Shown in pieces: positions 54,485-64,000 of a stretch of DNA of 64,000 bases (positions within the stretch are counted from its first letter, which is position 1; the number at the start of each line of letters is the position of its first letter). A program made the translations under genes and the position numbers. Origin of the DNA: Vicugna pacos (taxonomy: Eukaryota > Chordata > Mammalia > Artiodactyla > Camelidae). The DNA lies in NCBI RefSeq assembly GCF_048564905.1, contig NC_132999.1, forward strand, positions 57,289,701-57,353,700, in the 5' to 3' direction. Under the pieces are notes generated by a model. It worked only from the letters and a program-made list of their open reading frames with translations. It was not told where the DNA came from and made no database searches.

Positions 54485-54725
54485 GCTGTAACTGATAAAC
54501 CCTCACGAGCATCCCTGAAAGACCCTGGCCAAGTGCCTACGTGTCCCTTCCCGTTTCATCCTCATGATAACCCCTGAAGGGTTACTGCCAACCCATTTTA
54601 CAGATGACCAGACTGAGGCCCCAGGGAGGTCACATACACACCCAAGGTCTCACCACTGATTAGTGACCATGAGGGCACTTGAACCCAGGCAGGCAGGCTC
54701 ACGGGGCAGGGTCCTAGTCAACAGA
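54485..54725 (-). mobile_element. MIR
   Basis: CATCCTCATGATAACCCCTG, CCCATTTTACAGATGACCAG and GGCACTTGAACCCAGGCAGG. Confidence 0.85.
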
Positions 54726-54959
54726 ATCCTACCACTGAACCGGAAGCAGTGGCTTGGAGGATGCAGTCTCGTGACTGTGTTTGCCTGGCTCGGGCAGGGA
54801 AGGTGACCTCCTCTGTGCCTACGTATCCTTGGGACCTGTCATTGCAAACTTGGCTCCCTGCCACCATTTGTAAGTGGTTCATGGGACATGAACTAGGGGC
54901 AGAAGTCAAGAAAGGAATGAAAAAACATTTCCTCCTTTTTGAAAGTACAGTTCAGCTCC

Positions 54960-55115
54960 GCTGGGTCATGCTTTCATGACATTTATCACGAATGTCATTT
55001 AAATCTTTGGTGTCTGTTCCTTCTGTGCTGTCAGCTCCATGAGGACAGCGGCCAGGTCACTTTTGTTCACTTGATGAATGACCAGTGCCCATCCCAGTAC
55101 CTGGCATGAGGGAGG
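54960..55115 (+). mobile_element. L2 3' region
   Basis: GCTGTCAGCTCCATGAGGAC, AGCGGCCAGGTCACTTTTGT and CCAGTACCTGGCATGAGG. Confidence 0.65.
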
Positions 55116-55724
55116 GGACTGTACCCTCCAGAGTGAGGAGCGACACTTTAACACCAAGCATAAAGCGTGGCGCGTGGGATTTCTCGGGCCTGCTGCTAAG
55201 ATGTTAGCCTGGAGCTCCGGGTCATATCCCACGCCCCCTTGGATGTCACTGCGTTACAGGCCAGGGGTGTTTGTACTCTCAGCCTTATGCTGTGAGGGCT
55301 GGGGGCCTGTGTCCTGGATAACAGCTTCCCACAGAGACACCTGCTCATTCACGGCCTGAAACCCCAGGGTCTGTGTAATGCCATTTCTCAAACTCTGCTC
55401 TGCCCAGAACAAAGCGGGGACAAGAGAGGGACCGGCGCCTCGGTCTGAGATCGCCTTCAGGTCCTTGCCACTTGGGCCTCTCCGTGGCTCAGCTTACAAC
55501 TTGGCAGGTGGTTCTATCAGTGAGAGCAAAGAAGAGCCAGAGGGAGTTCAGTCTTTTATAACTAATCTCAGGAGTGACATCCAGTCCTTCTTGCTGGATT
55601 GTATCTTAGAAGCGAGTCACACTCCAGTGGAGGGGATTTGACGGAGACATGAACACCAGGAGGTGGGGCCATTCGAGCCATTTTAGGAGCTGTCTGCCTC
55701 ATGGGGGGGGGCTCCAACTCGAGA
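55116..55724. other. No recognisable gene or repeat
   Basis: Plain DNA between an L2 piece and a MIR. Confidence 0.4.
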
Positions 55725-55915
55725 TCAGGTGCGTTGGAGAGAGCAGGGCTTGGAGTCAGGCAGAAACAGCTTGATGCCGGCTTTTCCTCTAACCTGCGGC
55801 GTGAAACTCGCACATTTCTCAGCCTCGCTGAGCCTGGTCTGTAGGGTGGAGGCCGTTTCACCTGCCCCATCGGGGCTGAGCTGAGGGGCGTGTGTGATCA
55901 GCATTGCTACACTGC
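55725..55915 (+). mobile_element. MIR
   Basis: GGGCTTGGAGTCAGGCAGAA, ACATTTCTCAGCCTCGCTGA and CCTGGTCTGTAGGGTGGAG. Confidence 0.65.
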
Positions 55916-55927
55916 CTTGCCCTGGGT

Positions 55928-56460
55928 GTTAGTTCCCCAGGGCTGCGGTAACAAAGTGCCACAACCGTGGTGGCTTAAACAAACCAGAGGCACGATTTTA
56001 CAGCTCTGGAGGTCAGAGGTCTGACACAGGCCTCACTGGGCTAAAAATCAAGGTGTTGGCTGGGCCGCATTCTTCTGGAAGCTCCTGGGGAGAATCCAGC
56101 TCTTCCTTTTTCCAGCTTGTAGAGGTGCCCATATTCCTTGGCACATGGCCCCTTCCTCCATCTTCAAAGCCGGGAAATGGGGTCAAGACTTTACTGTGCA
56201 TCACATCAACTCTGACCCTCTCCCACAGTCACACCCCCGCCTCCACTCCCTTCTTCTGCCTCCCCCATCCTCTTTTAAGGCCCCATCAGGGAGCCCAACC
56301 AGACAATCCTGAAATAGGATCATCTCCCCTTTTCAGGCCATCTGATTAACAGCCTTAATTCCATTGGCAACTTTGATTCCCCTTTGCCATGTAAGGTGAC
56401 ATAGTCACATGTTCTGGGGACTAGGAGGTGGACATTTAGGGACCATAAATCCGCCCACCC
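55928..56460 (+). mobile_element. MLT1 solo LTR (ERVL-MaLR fossil)
   Basis: It begins GTTAGTTCCCCAGGGCTGCG and keeps the AATCAAGGTGTTGGCTGGGC and CATGTAAGGTGACATAGTCA blocks. It is a solo LTR of very old age with no internal retroviral sequence nearby. Confidence 0.85.
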
Positions 56461-57239
56461 CAGTCTTTCCACACACCTGTCCGCCTTTGCTCTGATACGT
56501 CTCCCTTCCCACACCCTGCACCCCATACCCGGATACCTGATTGTTCCTGTGGGTTCCCGGCACCCAGAGGGAGAGGCCCTCCTTGGCATACCCAGGGGCA
56601 GGAGGAAAGCACATTTGTTCTGCAGGAACGTGGAGAGGAGGCAGGTGCTGGACACGGTGAAGTGTATGGGCATTCCTCGGGTGCCCCAGCTGTGTCTGAC
56701 TCCCTGGGGCTGTCCACGTGGTCCCGCAGGGCAGTTTGTATAGCCCTCTCTCCCTGGGAACAATGGCCCTTAGAAGTAGCCTGCTGCTCCCCAGCTGCCT
56801 GGCCACAGGTGTCCCGCTCCCGGAGGCCACCGGCCAGGGACCTCTCAGCGGAAGGGAAACAGCTGGCACCTCGTGTCGGAGTTGCATCAACAGAGGAAGG
56901 CATCCTGGGTGAGATCAGCCCCGTCTCTCAGCTCACCTCCCGATGGGGGGGTCTCCTGGCTGGGAGGGAATCTGGGGAGGTCACCAGCATCCAAATTTGT
57001 CCTGAGGCCAGCTTCCAAATTCTGCCTGTCCTACTGAAGGTGCGTTTCTTGCCTTCAGTGGGGAAACAAAACAGAAGACATTTCGCTATCAAGAACCACC
57101 CTTTTCAGGCTGCAGGAATGGACGGGGGTCCCTGTGACAGTGACTTGTTGGGCCTGGATTGCTGGGTGGTCTATGCTGGTTTGCTTGCCATCTAGTGGCG
57201 AGTTATGGGACTGCGTGCTGTAATAGCCGAAGGACCTTC
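56461..57239. other. No recognisable gene; frames on both strands
   Basis: A 177-codon plus frame (56662-57195) faces minus frames of 147-161 codons over the same DNA. Two-strand openness and no family resemblance indicate noncoding sequence. Confidence 0.4.
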
Positions 57240-57244
57240 TAGGC

Positions 57245-57420
57245 TGGATTTATTACCCCAGGGCAGCGGTCCCAAACCCTGATTTTGCCACAGAACCACC
57301 CAAAGAGGTTCTGGAAAATACATATGCTCAAGCCCCACCCCACACCTCCTGTATCAGAAAACCTGCAGTTTAGCCTTAGAATGCAGGCCCTCAAGCGCTA
57401 TCTCTAAATTCTAAATTGCT
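57245..57420 (+). mobile_element. MER5A-type hAT fragment
   Basis: GCAGCGGTCCCAAACCCTG then AAGCCCCACCCCACACCTCC and GTATCAGAAAACCTGCAG fit a diverged MER5A-like element. Confidence 0.5.
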
Positions 57421-57429
57421 AGGTTGAGG

Positions 57430-57800
57430 ATAAGACCTGGGTAGACTTCCCCACAAATGCAGTTTGGCCTCTGACTCTGCAACATTACAAGCTCAAGGGA
57501 AGGCATTTCTAGCTAGCAAAATTGGGTCAGTCCGAAAAAAAAAAAAGGAATTTAAGATTATTCCATCTTTCCATATTATTCAATGTAATGTGGGTAGAGT
57601 GCTTGAAATGCGGCGGGTAGTCACGTGCATGCCTGTGTGCATGTGTGCATATGTATGCAGGATGTAGGAACTGAGAGAAGGGACAGGAGCTGCTTTGGGG
57701 TCAAGCCCAGTGGATGGTGGGTAGTTTAACTGGGACTCTTAGGATCAAGAGCCTGAAACCCAGTTTGAGTTGCCTTAAGCGGGTGGTGGGGGGCCTGTGT
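57430..57800. other. No recognisable gene; GT-rich patch
   Basis: Contains an A12 run at 57536-57547 and a degenerate TGTGCATG-rich patch at 57625-57660. Confidence 0.4.
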
Positions 57801-57802
57801 GA

Positions 57803-58160
57803 GGGTGCTGTGGGCTGAACTGTGTGCCCTTCAAATTCTTATGTTGAAGTCCTAACCCCCAGTGCTCCAGAATGTGACCTTACTTGGAGACAGGGTCTTT
57901 AAAGAGGTGACTAAGTTAACATGAGGTCATTAGGGTGGGCCCTGACCCAGTATGACTGGTGTCTTTATAAGAAGAGGAGATTAGGACACAGACACACACA
58001 GAGGGAAGCCTACAGGGGGACAAAGGGAGAAGACGGCCTCAGAGGAGACCAACCCGCCAACACCTTGATCTTGGATTTCTAGACTCTAGAACTGTGAGAA
58101 ATTAAATTTCTATTGTTTAAAAAGCCACATTGTTATGGTGACCCTAGAAAACTAACACAG
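57803..58160 (+). mobile_element. MLT1/MST-type solo LTR (ERVL-MaLR fossil)
   Basis: TGCTGTGGGCTGAACTGTGT, GTTGAAGTCCTAACCCCCAG, ATGAGGTCATTAGGGTGGGC and CACCTTGATCTTGGATTTCT run in order to a typical end ACTAACACAG. It is a solo LTR. Confidence 0.85.
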
Positions 58161-59239
58161 GGAAGGAATGGGGGAAGTGGAAAGGGTTAGGGTGTCACCG
58201 AACCAACCCCCTGGGAGCAGGGTGGACCTGGCCTTAGGGACAGTTGATCTCAGGGACTGACAGCCCTCCCTGCTCCCTCCTGTATCTTGTGTTCTGGCTC
58301 TGGGTCTGTCTCGTTCTCTCGGGCATCTTCTGGTGGGAGACACATGGCGGCCTGCAATTCTGGGGCACGTCTCATAGCTCAAGATCCAGAGGAAAGCCAG
58401 ACCTCACCTTCCACTCACGAATTCGAACCGTCTAGGTAGGGATTCTGATTCTGCCTGCTCGCATCTCAGGGTCACTCCTGGGGCCATTTGCAGTGGTCAG
58501 GGGGCTAAGGGGCTGGGAGCTTCCAGCAGGGATCATGTGATCACCCTGAAGGCGAGGGAGGGGGCGATGGCGACGGTGGAGGTTGTAGGACAATAGGGCA
58601 TCGTGCTGAGCAGAGCCCCACTCCCGAGAATGACAGGCAGCAAGCATGGAGCGATCCCCCAAGGCCGGCAGAGGAGGGGAAGGGGTGCTCGGCAGAGATG
58701 CTGAGGTCCACATGGGGGAAGGCAGTGGCCGCAAGGTCTGTGTCTGTCTACGGCCAAGCCTGGTGGGAGTGGGACAGTCAGCGCCTGTCACGCCTCCAGC
58801 TTCCAGCGTGGCGGGAAGAGCAGGCGGGCTGGTTCCTCAGCTACCGTCAGGCTCCATCACTAATTTGCTTGTTTCCTGGTTTGTCTGTTTTTTGTTTTTG
58901 TTTTTTTTAATAAAATGGGGCTGATGGAGGTGTGGTGTGAGATGAGCTATTGTAAATACTCAAGCAGAGCATGCTGGTTCCTAAATTAGTATCTTGTTTT
59001 AAGTCTCTGCTCACAGAGTTGCCTTTGTCCTTGAAACCCATAATTTACAGAGCAATTTTCTGTCAGGTGGAGGGAGTGGATCTGGCTTCCGGGAACACCA
59101 TACTTAACAACGGGATATCTCTTCAGCCCTGGGAACTTCTGGCTTCAGGATTTTTTTTACTGTAAAGAGCTGGGTGTGGCCAGCCAGCCTTAGGCCAGTG
59201 GGTACAGCCCAGACTCTGCAGAGAGCCCGTCTGCAGTGC
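58161..59239. other. No recognisable gene or firm repeat
   Basis: 58925-58990 may be a MIR tail. The 119-codon minus frame (58432-58791) is opposed by plus frames and is rejected. Confidence 0.35.
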
Positions 59240-59375
59240 TAAGATCCCAGCTCCCAGGCCTAGCTCAGGACTCTGGGAATCTGTGTAATGTCGCTGTGCC
59301 TCAGTTTCCGCATCCGTCCGATGGGAAAAACAATGCCCACCTGCAGGGGTGGCTGGGGGGATGAAAAGGTCAAAA
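59240..59375 (+). mobile_element. MIR
   Basis: ATGTCGCTGTGCCTCAGTTT and CCGCATCCGTCCGATGGGAA. It runs into the MER20 at 59385. Confidence 0.75.
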
Positions 59376-59384
59376 ACACGACCT

Positions 59385-59625
59385 GCTGTGGTTCTTTGCT
59401 GGGGGTGATGTTTGCTTCCCCTGGAGACACTTGGCAATGCCGGCAGACATTTGGGGCTCCCATGACTGGTGGGGGAATGCTACTGGCTTCTAGTGAATGA
59501 AGGCGAGGGAGGCTGCTAGACATCCTGCAACACGCAAGCCAGCCTTCCGCCCTCCGCCCTCCAAAGTGCGGCCAGGATGTCTGCCTTGCCGAGGCTGAGA
59601 AACCCTGCCGCAAAGGACAGGGCAA
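59385..59625 (+). mobile_element. MER20 (hAT-Charlie) DNA transposon
   Basis: Plus orientation: TGGTTCTTTGCTGGGGGTGA, GGAGACACTTGGCAATGCC, AATGCTACTGGCTTCTAGTG, ending GAGGCTGAGAAACCCTG. It has a short GCCCTCC duplication near 59545. Confidence 0.8.
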
Positions 59626-60439
59626 ATGTCCCGTCACTGTTGGCTGTTGTTACATCTCATCTCTGAATTCTCATTTCTGTTTCTGGTGCTCCTGTGAGCT
59701 GCCAGGTGCTGGGACTCAAGTTTCCTTCCCTCTTTGAATATCAGGGGGCTCCTCTTCCTGGAGTCTGGCTGCCCTGCCCCACAGCTGGGGAGTGGAAGCA
59801 CCCCTCAGGGAAGAACCCCCCACCTCTCCACCTCCTGGGCCACGTCGGAGGGCCTACGGCCACACGGCCCCCTAAGCGCCACCAGGCACTCTCTTCTCCT
59901 GCCAGTGCATGTGTGCCCCTCAGGACATGAGCCTTGGTGGGCTGACCCCACCCCCGGTGGGCTTGTGACCCCATCCCACTGAGGCAATGAGATTCCACCT
60001 GAGACGTTGCTAGGACTACCAGGTGAGAGCCTCTGTCCTGTGCAGGGGATGCTGAGCTGGGAGGTTGTGTGTCTTCGTGGAAATTTTGCCAAGAATTGGG
60101 ATCAACCTCTCTGGGAATGGACCTGACGCAGAGAAAAGCAAAGCCAAGGGATAAAGAAAGATGAAGACCCTGAAGATATCACTGGACACTCCAGATCCGG
60201 CTGAGTCCAAAGCCAGTGGTAGTCCTGGACTGGTCTTCACACGAACCAGTACATTCCTTTTTCTTCTTAAACCAGTTTTTGAGTTGGGGTTTGTCACCTG
60301 TTGCTGGCTACTACAGAAATCCCATCTGTCCTAGGGTCTTGTTTTTGCCCCAGTCGTGGAATCCTCTTTCCTTTCCTCTTAATCTGCTGAACTCTCGCCC
60401 CGGCCTCACTTCCTCTTGACTGCAGTGAATCCCCATAAG
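59626..60439. other. No recognisable gene or repeat
   Basis: Plain DNA, with overlapping 78-95 codon frames on both strands. Confidence 0.4.
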
Positions 60440-60760
60440 ATGAGCTCGCTGATTACCAGCTACCCCTGCTCTCAGGACTGGTCACAGTTATAACTGCACA
60501 TTGCTCAGGAGTATTTGATATACGTCTCTCTTCCCCACTGGATGGGGAGCTCCGTGCGGGCAGAGGCTGGGCGGGATCTCACTCCCACTGCATCCTCAGC
60601 ACTGAGCTCAGAGTCAGTCTGCCTGGAATGTTCTTCCCCTGACCTTTGAGGGCTGGCTCCTTCTCAGAACTTAACGTCTCAGCTCAAAAGTCCTCTGGGA
60701 CCCCCCACCCCCACCCCTCCATCACTCTTCTCACTTAGCACGTCTGAAATCAGTCATCCC
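60440..60760 (+). mobile_element. L2 fragments
   Basis: ATGGGGAGCTCCGTGCGGGC with CATCCTCAGCACTGAGCTCA is one 3' end. TGCCTGGAATGTTCTTCCCC with CTCAGCTCAAAAGTCCTCTG is a second, more 5' piece. Confidence 0.7.
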
Positions 60761-61164
60761 AGTCACGGATGAGTTTGTTGCCTTCCTTCGCTGGGTTACA
60801 TAAGTTCTGCCACTGTCTCTCCAGCACCGGGAATGGGCCTTGGCCTCCACGAGGTTCGCTGACTCAGTATGTGTGGTCAACCTGCTGAAACAGGCCATCC
60901 CCAGGCCTGTCTCACGGTGTCTTCTCACTCTTCCAAATCCTCCACGTTCAATGCACACTTCCCGAGCATTCACGCCCTGCCTGACTTTAGCAATCAGCCA
61001 GGAGTTGGGCTGGGTTCCTGTCCCAGGAGAAGCGTACAGCCTGGTTCACCAGAGTGGGGTTCCATCAGGGCCAGTCAAACACCTGGGTGGAGCCCTCTGA
61101 CCAGCCCCTGCCTCCTGTGATTTGGGCTTTGCCAGGAGTGCCCTGCTGTCTGCCATGATCTTGG
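60761..61164. other. No recognisable gene; possible old repeat
   Basis: GAGCATTCACGCCCTGCCTG near 60963 hints at the unassigned ancient repeat. The match is too weak to call. Confidence 0.3.
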
Positions 61165-61325
61165 TACTCTGTGTGTGTCTCTGGACCAGCAGCACAACCT
61201 GGGCGTGTGCTAGAAATGCTGAGTCTCAGGCCCCATCCCAGACCTCCAGAGCCAGCACCTTCATTCCAAAAGCGCCTGTCCCTCCCGGGCACATGTTAAC
61301 GTCTGAGACGTGCTGTGCTAGGACG
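61165..61325 (+). mobile_element. MER5A-type hAT fragment
   Basis: TGGACCAGCAGCACAACCTG, GCTAGAAATGCTGAGTCTCA and GGCCCCATCCCAGACCTCCA are the MER5A core. The element abuts the MST LTR that starts at about 61335. Confidence 0.7.
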
Positions 61326-61334
61326 GCTGTGATT

Positions 61335-61690
61335 CCACCGCTGCTGTGGACCGAATGTCTGCATCCTCCCAAAGTTCATATGTGAAAACCCCTAACCCCC
61401 AGTGTGATGGTATTAGATGGGCCTTTGGGACTTGATTGGGTCACAAGGGTGGGGCTCTCCCGATGGGGTCAGTGCCCTTATGAGAAGAGACTCCAGAGGG
61501 CGCCCTTCCTCTCTCTCTGCCTCCACTCTGCGAGGACGCAATGAGAAGGCAGCCGAGAGCTCTCACTGAGGACTGGATTGGCCGGCAGCTGGATCTTGGG
61601 CTTCCCAGCCTTTGGAACATTGAGGAATGAATGTCTGCTGTGTAAGCACCCCCAGGCTCTGGGATTATGTTGTAGCAGCACAAGCTGCCT
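61335..61690 (+). mobile_element. MST-type solo LTR (ERVL-MaLR fossil)
   Basis: GCTGTGGACCGAATGTCTGC, ACCCCCAGTGTGATGGTATT, TGCCCTTATGAGAAGAGACT and CTTGGGCTTCCCAGCCT are the MST layout on the plus strand. It is diverged and has no internal part. Confidence 0.75.
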
Positions 61691-61984
61691 GGGACGACCA
61701 CCGGCGATCTGTTCCGACCCCGGAAATGTAAATACCCCGGGAGGAGTGACACAATGAAACACATGCTGCTAAGGGAGGGGTGACTAAGGGAGGGAATTCC
61801 CTCCCGGGACAGGAGGCAGCGCTCAGACACAGGCAGCAAGTGCTGGGCTTTTCCAGCAGGAAAGAACACCCCTGAACTCCATTTTGAGTGAAGCCACCTG
61901 GCAAGGCAAGTCCTGTGCTGAAGGTGGGGGTTGAGGGTGGAGTCATCAACATTACCAGGGTGTGGGGTGCCCAGTGGGGAGGAA

Positions 61985-62120
61985 CAAGCCTGGGATTTGG
62001 AGACAGATGACTAAGTTTGAGTCCCTGTAACTTCTTAGCTTTATGGAGCTAGGTAAGCCCCTCAGAGCTTTCCAGCCTCAGTTTCTCCATCTATGAAATG
62101 GGTTAATACTCTCCCCTCTC
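61985..62120 (+). mobile_element. MIR, ending at the camelid SINE
   Basis: GGGATTTGGAGACAGATGAC, TTCCAGCCTCAGTTTCTCCA and TCTATGAAATGGGTTAATAC. The SINE target site (62121-62134) lies at its decayed tail. Confidence 0.8.
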
Positions 62121-62134
62121 AAGGAAGCTGTTGG

Positions 62135-62245
62135 AGAGAGGAAGGTATAGTTCAGTGGAAGAGTGCCTGCTTAGCATGCACAAGGTTCTGGGCTCAATCC
62201 CCAGTACCTCCATTAAAGAAACTCCAGTTACCCGCCCCCCAAAAC
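62135..62245 (+). mobile_element. Camelid tRNA-Ala SINE (Vic-1 type), inserted at a MIR end
   Basis: The plus-strand copy begins with GTATAGTTCAGTGGAAGAG (A box) and has GGGCTCAATCC (B box), then the ACTCCAGTTACC linker and a C-run. Target-site duplications are AAGGAAGCTGTTGG (62121-62134) and AAAGAAGCCGTTGG (62246-62259), 12 of 14 identical. It sits at the 3' end of a MIR remnant. Confidence 0.92.
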
Positions 62246-62259
62246 AAAGAAGCCGTTGG

Positions 62260-64000
62260 GAAAACTGAGAACCCAGAGAAAAAGGCCACCTCATCAGTGA
62301 AGTGTTGTGTAGTAGTGTTTATTGTTACAGTGTTAAAACTCACTCTTGGGAAGACCTTCGGGGCCACGACCAGCAGCTAAAGGTCGGGAACATCATCTCT
62401 GCTCGCGGACAACCCGTTTCCTTTGCAGCCGCAACCTTCCTAGGGTGTTAGGGCTCAGGAAATTCTCAACAGCCAACCGCCGGGAGTAATGTTAGTGTCA
62501 GGAGATGCTATTTCCCACATGCCTTCTTTTTCTTGCCACCCACCTGCCAGGAGACTGCTGGAGCCTTGAAGGGCAGAGCGGAAGTGAAGGTGCCCAGCGA
62601 CTTTTGACAGGACAGGGGAGAGCTAGGCTTAGAGCAGTACAGGGTGCTGGTGCCCCTGCCATGAGCACTCAAGTCACATCTTGCCAAACCGTCCCGTTCT
62701 GCCAGACACAGCCCAGTTCAGTGACCTCAGGATTTGGGGTCACTGTTCTGAGGCCCCTCCTGCTGGCTGGGGTGTGTGGAGACCCCTTCCCCTCGGCTTC
62801 ATCTGATCCAGGTTCTCCCGTGGCTTTCCCCTGCCTCCTGCAGTCTGGAGTCCGATGACTGTGAAGCTGAGGCAGATTTCTGGAAGAAAGGCTCTGCTCA
62901 GCCAAGGACAAAGGGGCCTCTCAGAGGCATCTGGGGTCAGGAAGTTGAGTCCACCTGGCAGGTGCCTTCTGATGGCTCTGTCCTGCAGCTTCTGGGAGGA
63001 GTAGGGGGTGTCTCTGCCTACCCTGGTTCTCTCCAACCTCTGGCACCAACAACCTCTTTTTAAGGAGCCAGCATCCCTGGGCATAGGTGACACCTCTCAG
63101 AGAAACACATATGGTTCCCAGGTCCAGATGCCATGTTACTCTTTAAGGACCAAGACCACAATTCAGGCCATTTAGACAGGATGTGGCAATGGCAGGTCAC
63201 TGTTCTGTGGGTGGCCGCTCTGCCAGCCTTTGTTAACCAGCTATCAGGCCCTCTCTGCCAAGTCTCTCTGCACCCTCTGCTCTTCCTGCCTGTTCTTAAA
63301 GCAGAGTTGACATTCAGGAATTTTTTTTTCCCAGCGGACAAAGCTCACCTGATTTAACTCTGTGTGGAGGTTTTTAATTTATCAGCCAACCCAACCTCAT
63401 GTTGAAAAGCCAGCTCCAAATGCTCGCCTGGCTGCCAGGGATACAGAGCATCGGGGAAGAATCTGCTGTCAGGGCATCATTTGGACCAAAAGGTATACCT
63501 GTGGTTGCCTGCATTGCCCGAGGCCTGCCGCCCTAATGCTGCGAATGTTTTGGGCAATGAATGCCACCCCTGCCAGTGACCACCCTCCATTGTCCATTTA
63601 CCCGTCTTGTCCCCAGTGGGACTGAGTCGGGGAACAGTTCATTGGTTTCAGATAATCAGACCAGCATTCAGGCACCTGTCTGTCTGCTATTCCCACTCCC
63701 GACACGGGGATCACTGCCCTCTGGGCTTGCTGCTTCCCCGAGAGGCAGATCCAGGGGTCCCTGGTCACCCAGCCTGGAGACTGGCTCGGGAGTGACCTGT
63801 GGGTCAGGGGAGAGGGAGGTTTAACTCCCCTCTCCGGGCCGCGGGGTTCTGCAGCCTCAGGCCCCGTGCATGTCGCTGAATGTCATACAGGTACTGGGTT
63901 TGGAACTTCAGCAAAGCCAGGTCAGGTTCCAGAACTCGGCCTGTCAGGCCCTGGAATCAGAAGTGTTTCCCTGGGAGGCCAAACATTCAGCCAAAAGGGA
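62260..64000. other. 1.7 kb without recognisable gene or repeat
   Basis: The longest repeat-free stretch in the window. Frames up to 117 codons occur on both strands over the same DNA (62505-62858 plus, 62740-63093 minus). A donor-like TCATACAG|GTACTG lies near 63890 without a convincing exon. Confidence 0.4.

Noticed and set aside
56662-57195. 177-codon plus-strand frame
   Set aside because: Minus-strand frames of similar length cover the same DNA and no known protein is recognised.
62137-62212. tRNA-Ala-like sequence
   Set aside because: The A and B boxes are those of a Vic-1-type SINE with target-site duplications and a SINE-specific tail. Acceptor-stem pairing is not intact.
1-64000. 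CRISPR array, operon or phage-like system
   Set aside because: No regularly spaced direct repeats, no densely packed genes and no ribosome-binding-site pattern. The repeat content is unambiguously mammalian.

Overview
This is mammalian nuclear DNA, almost certainly from a camelid (camel, llama or alpaca group). The clearest evidence is three copies of a tRNA-Ala-derived SINE of the camelid Vic-1 type (3431-3581, 25508-25698, 62135-62245), each with recognisable target-site duplications. There are also two 5'-truncated L1 3' ends whose long 3' UTR looks artiodactyl or camelid. The background of MIR, L2, MER5A, MER20, MLT1 and MST elements is the usual ancient eutherian one.

No protein-coding exon is convincingly visible. 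Open frames in the window are short, or they are GC-rich or repeat-driven artefacts, and none resembles a known protein family. The window is best read as the 5' end, promoter and long first intron of one gene plus its upstream intergenic DNA, or else as gene-poor intergenic DNA with an isolated promoter. The functional centre is a CpG island at about 35.8-37.36 kb. On the minus strand it carries three near-consensus 5' splice donors (after 36120, 36796 and 37298). These suggest a minus-strand gene with three alternative non-coding first exons, whose body would extend toward position 1 and beyond. The product cannot be named.

Layout: 1-35.4 kb is intron-like or intergenic DNA packed with MIR, L2, L1 and LTR fossils. 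It includes a composite retro-insertion splitting a MIR (4.0-5.19 kb), a young truncated L1 with a perfect 13-bp duplication (24.56-25.19 kb), a perfect 18-bp-arm palindrome (31.86 kb) and a triple 13-bp E-box repeat (33.91 kb). An 82-bp CA tract (35.6 kb) abuts the CpG island. From 37.4 to 64 kb the DNA is again MIR, L2, L1 and LTR rich. It holds three large stretches without a recognisable repeat (42.5-44.0, 51.4-52.8 and 62.3-64.0 kb) and a few short segments that could be regulatory.

I found no rRNA, functional tRNA, CRISPR or prokaryotic operon structure and no evidence for a new multi-gene system. Repeat boundaries were read by eye and are approximate, usually within 10-40 bases. LTR elements are old fossils.
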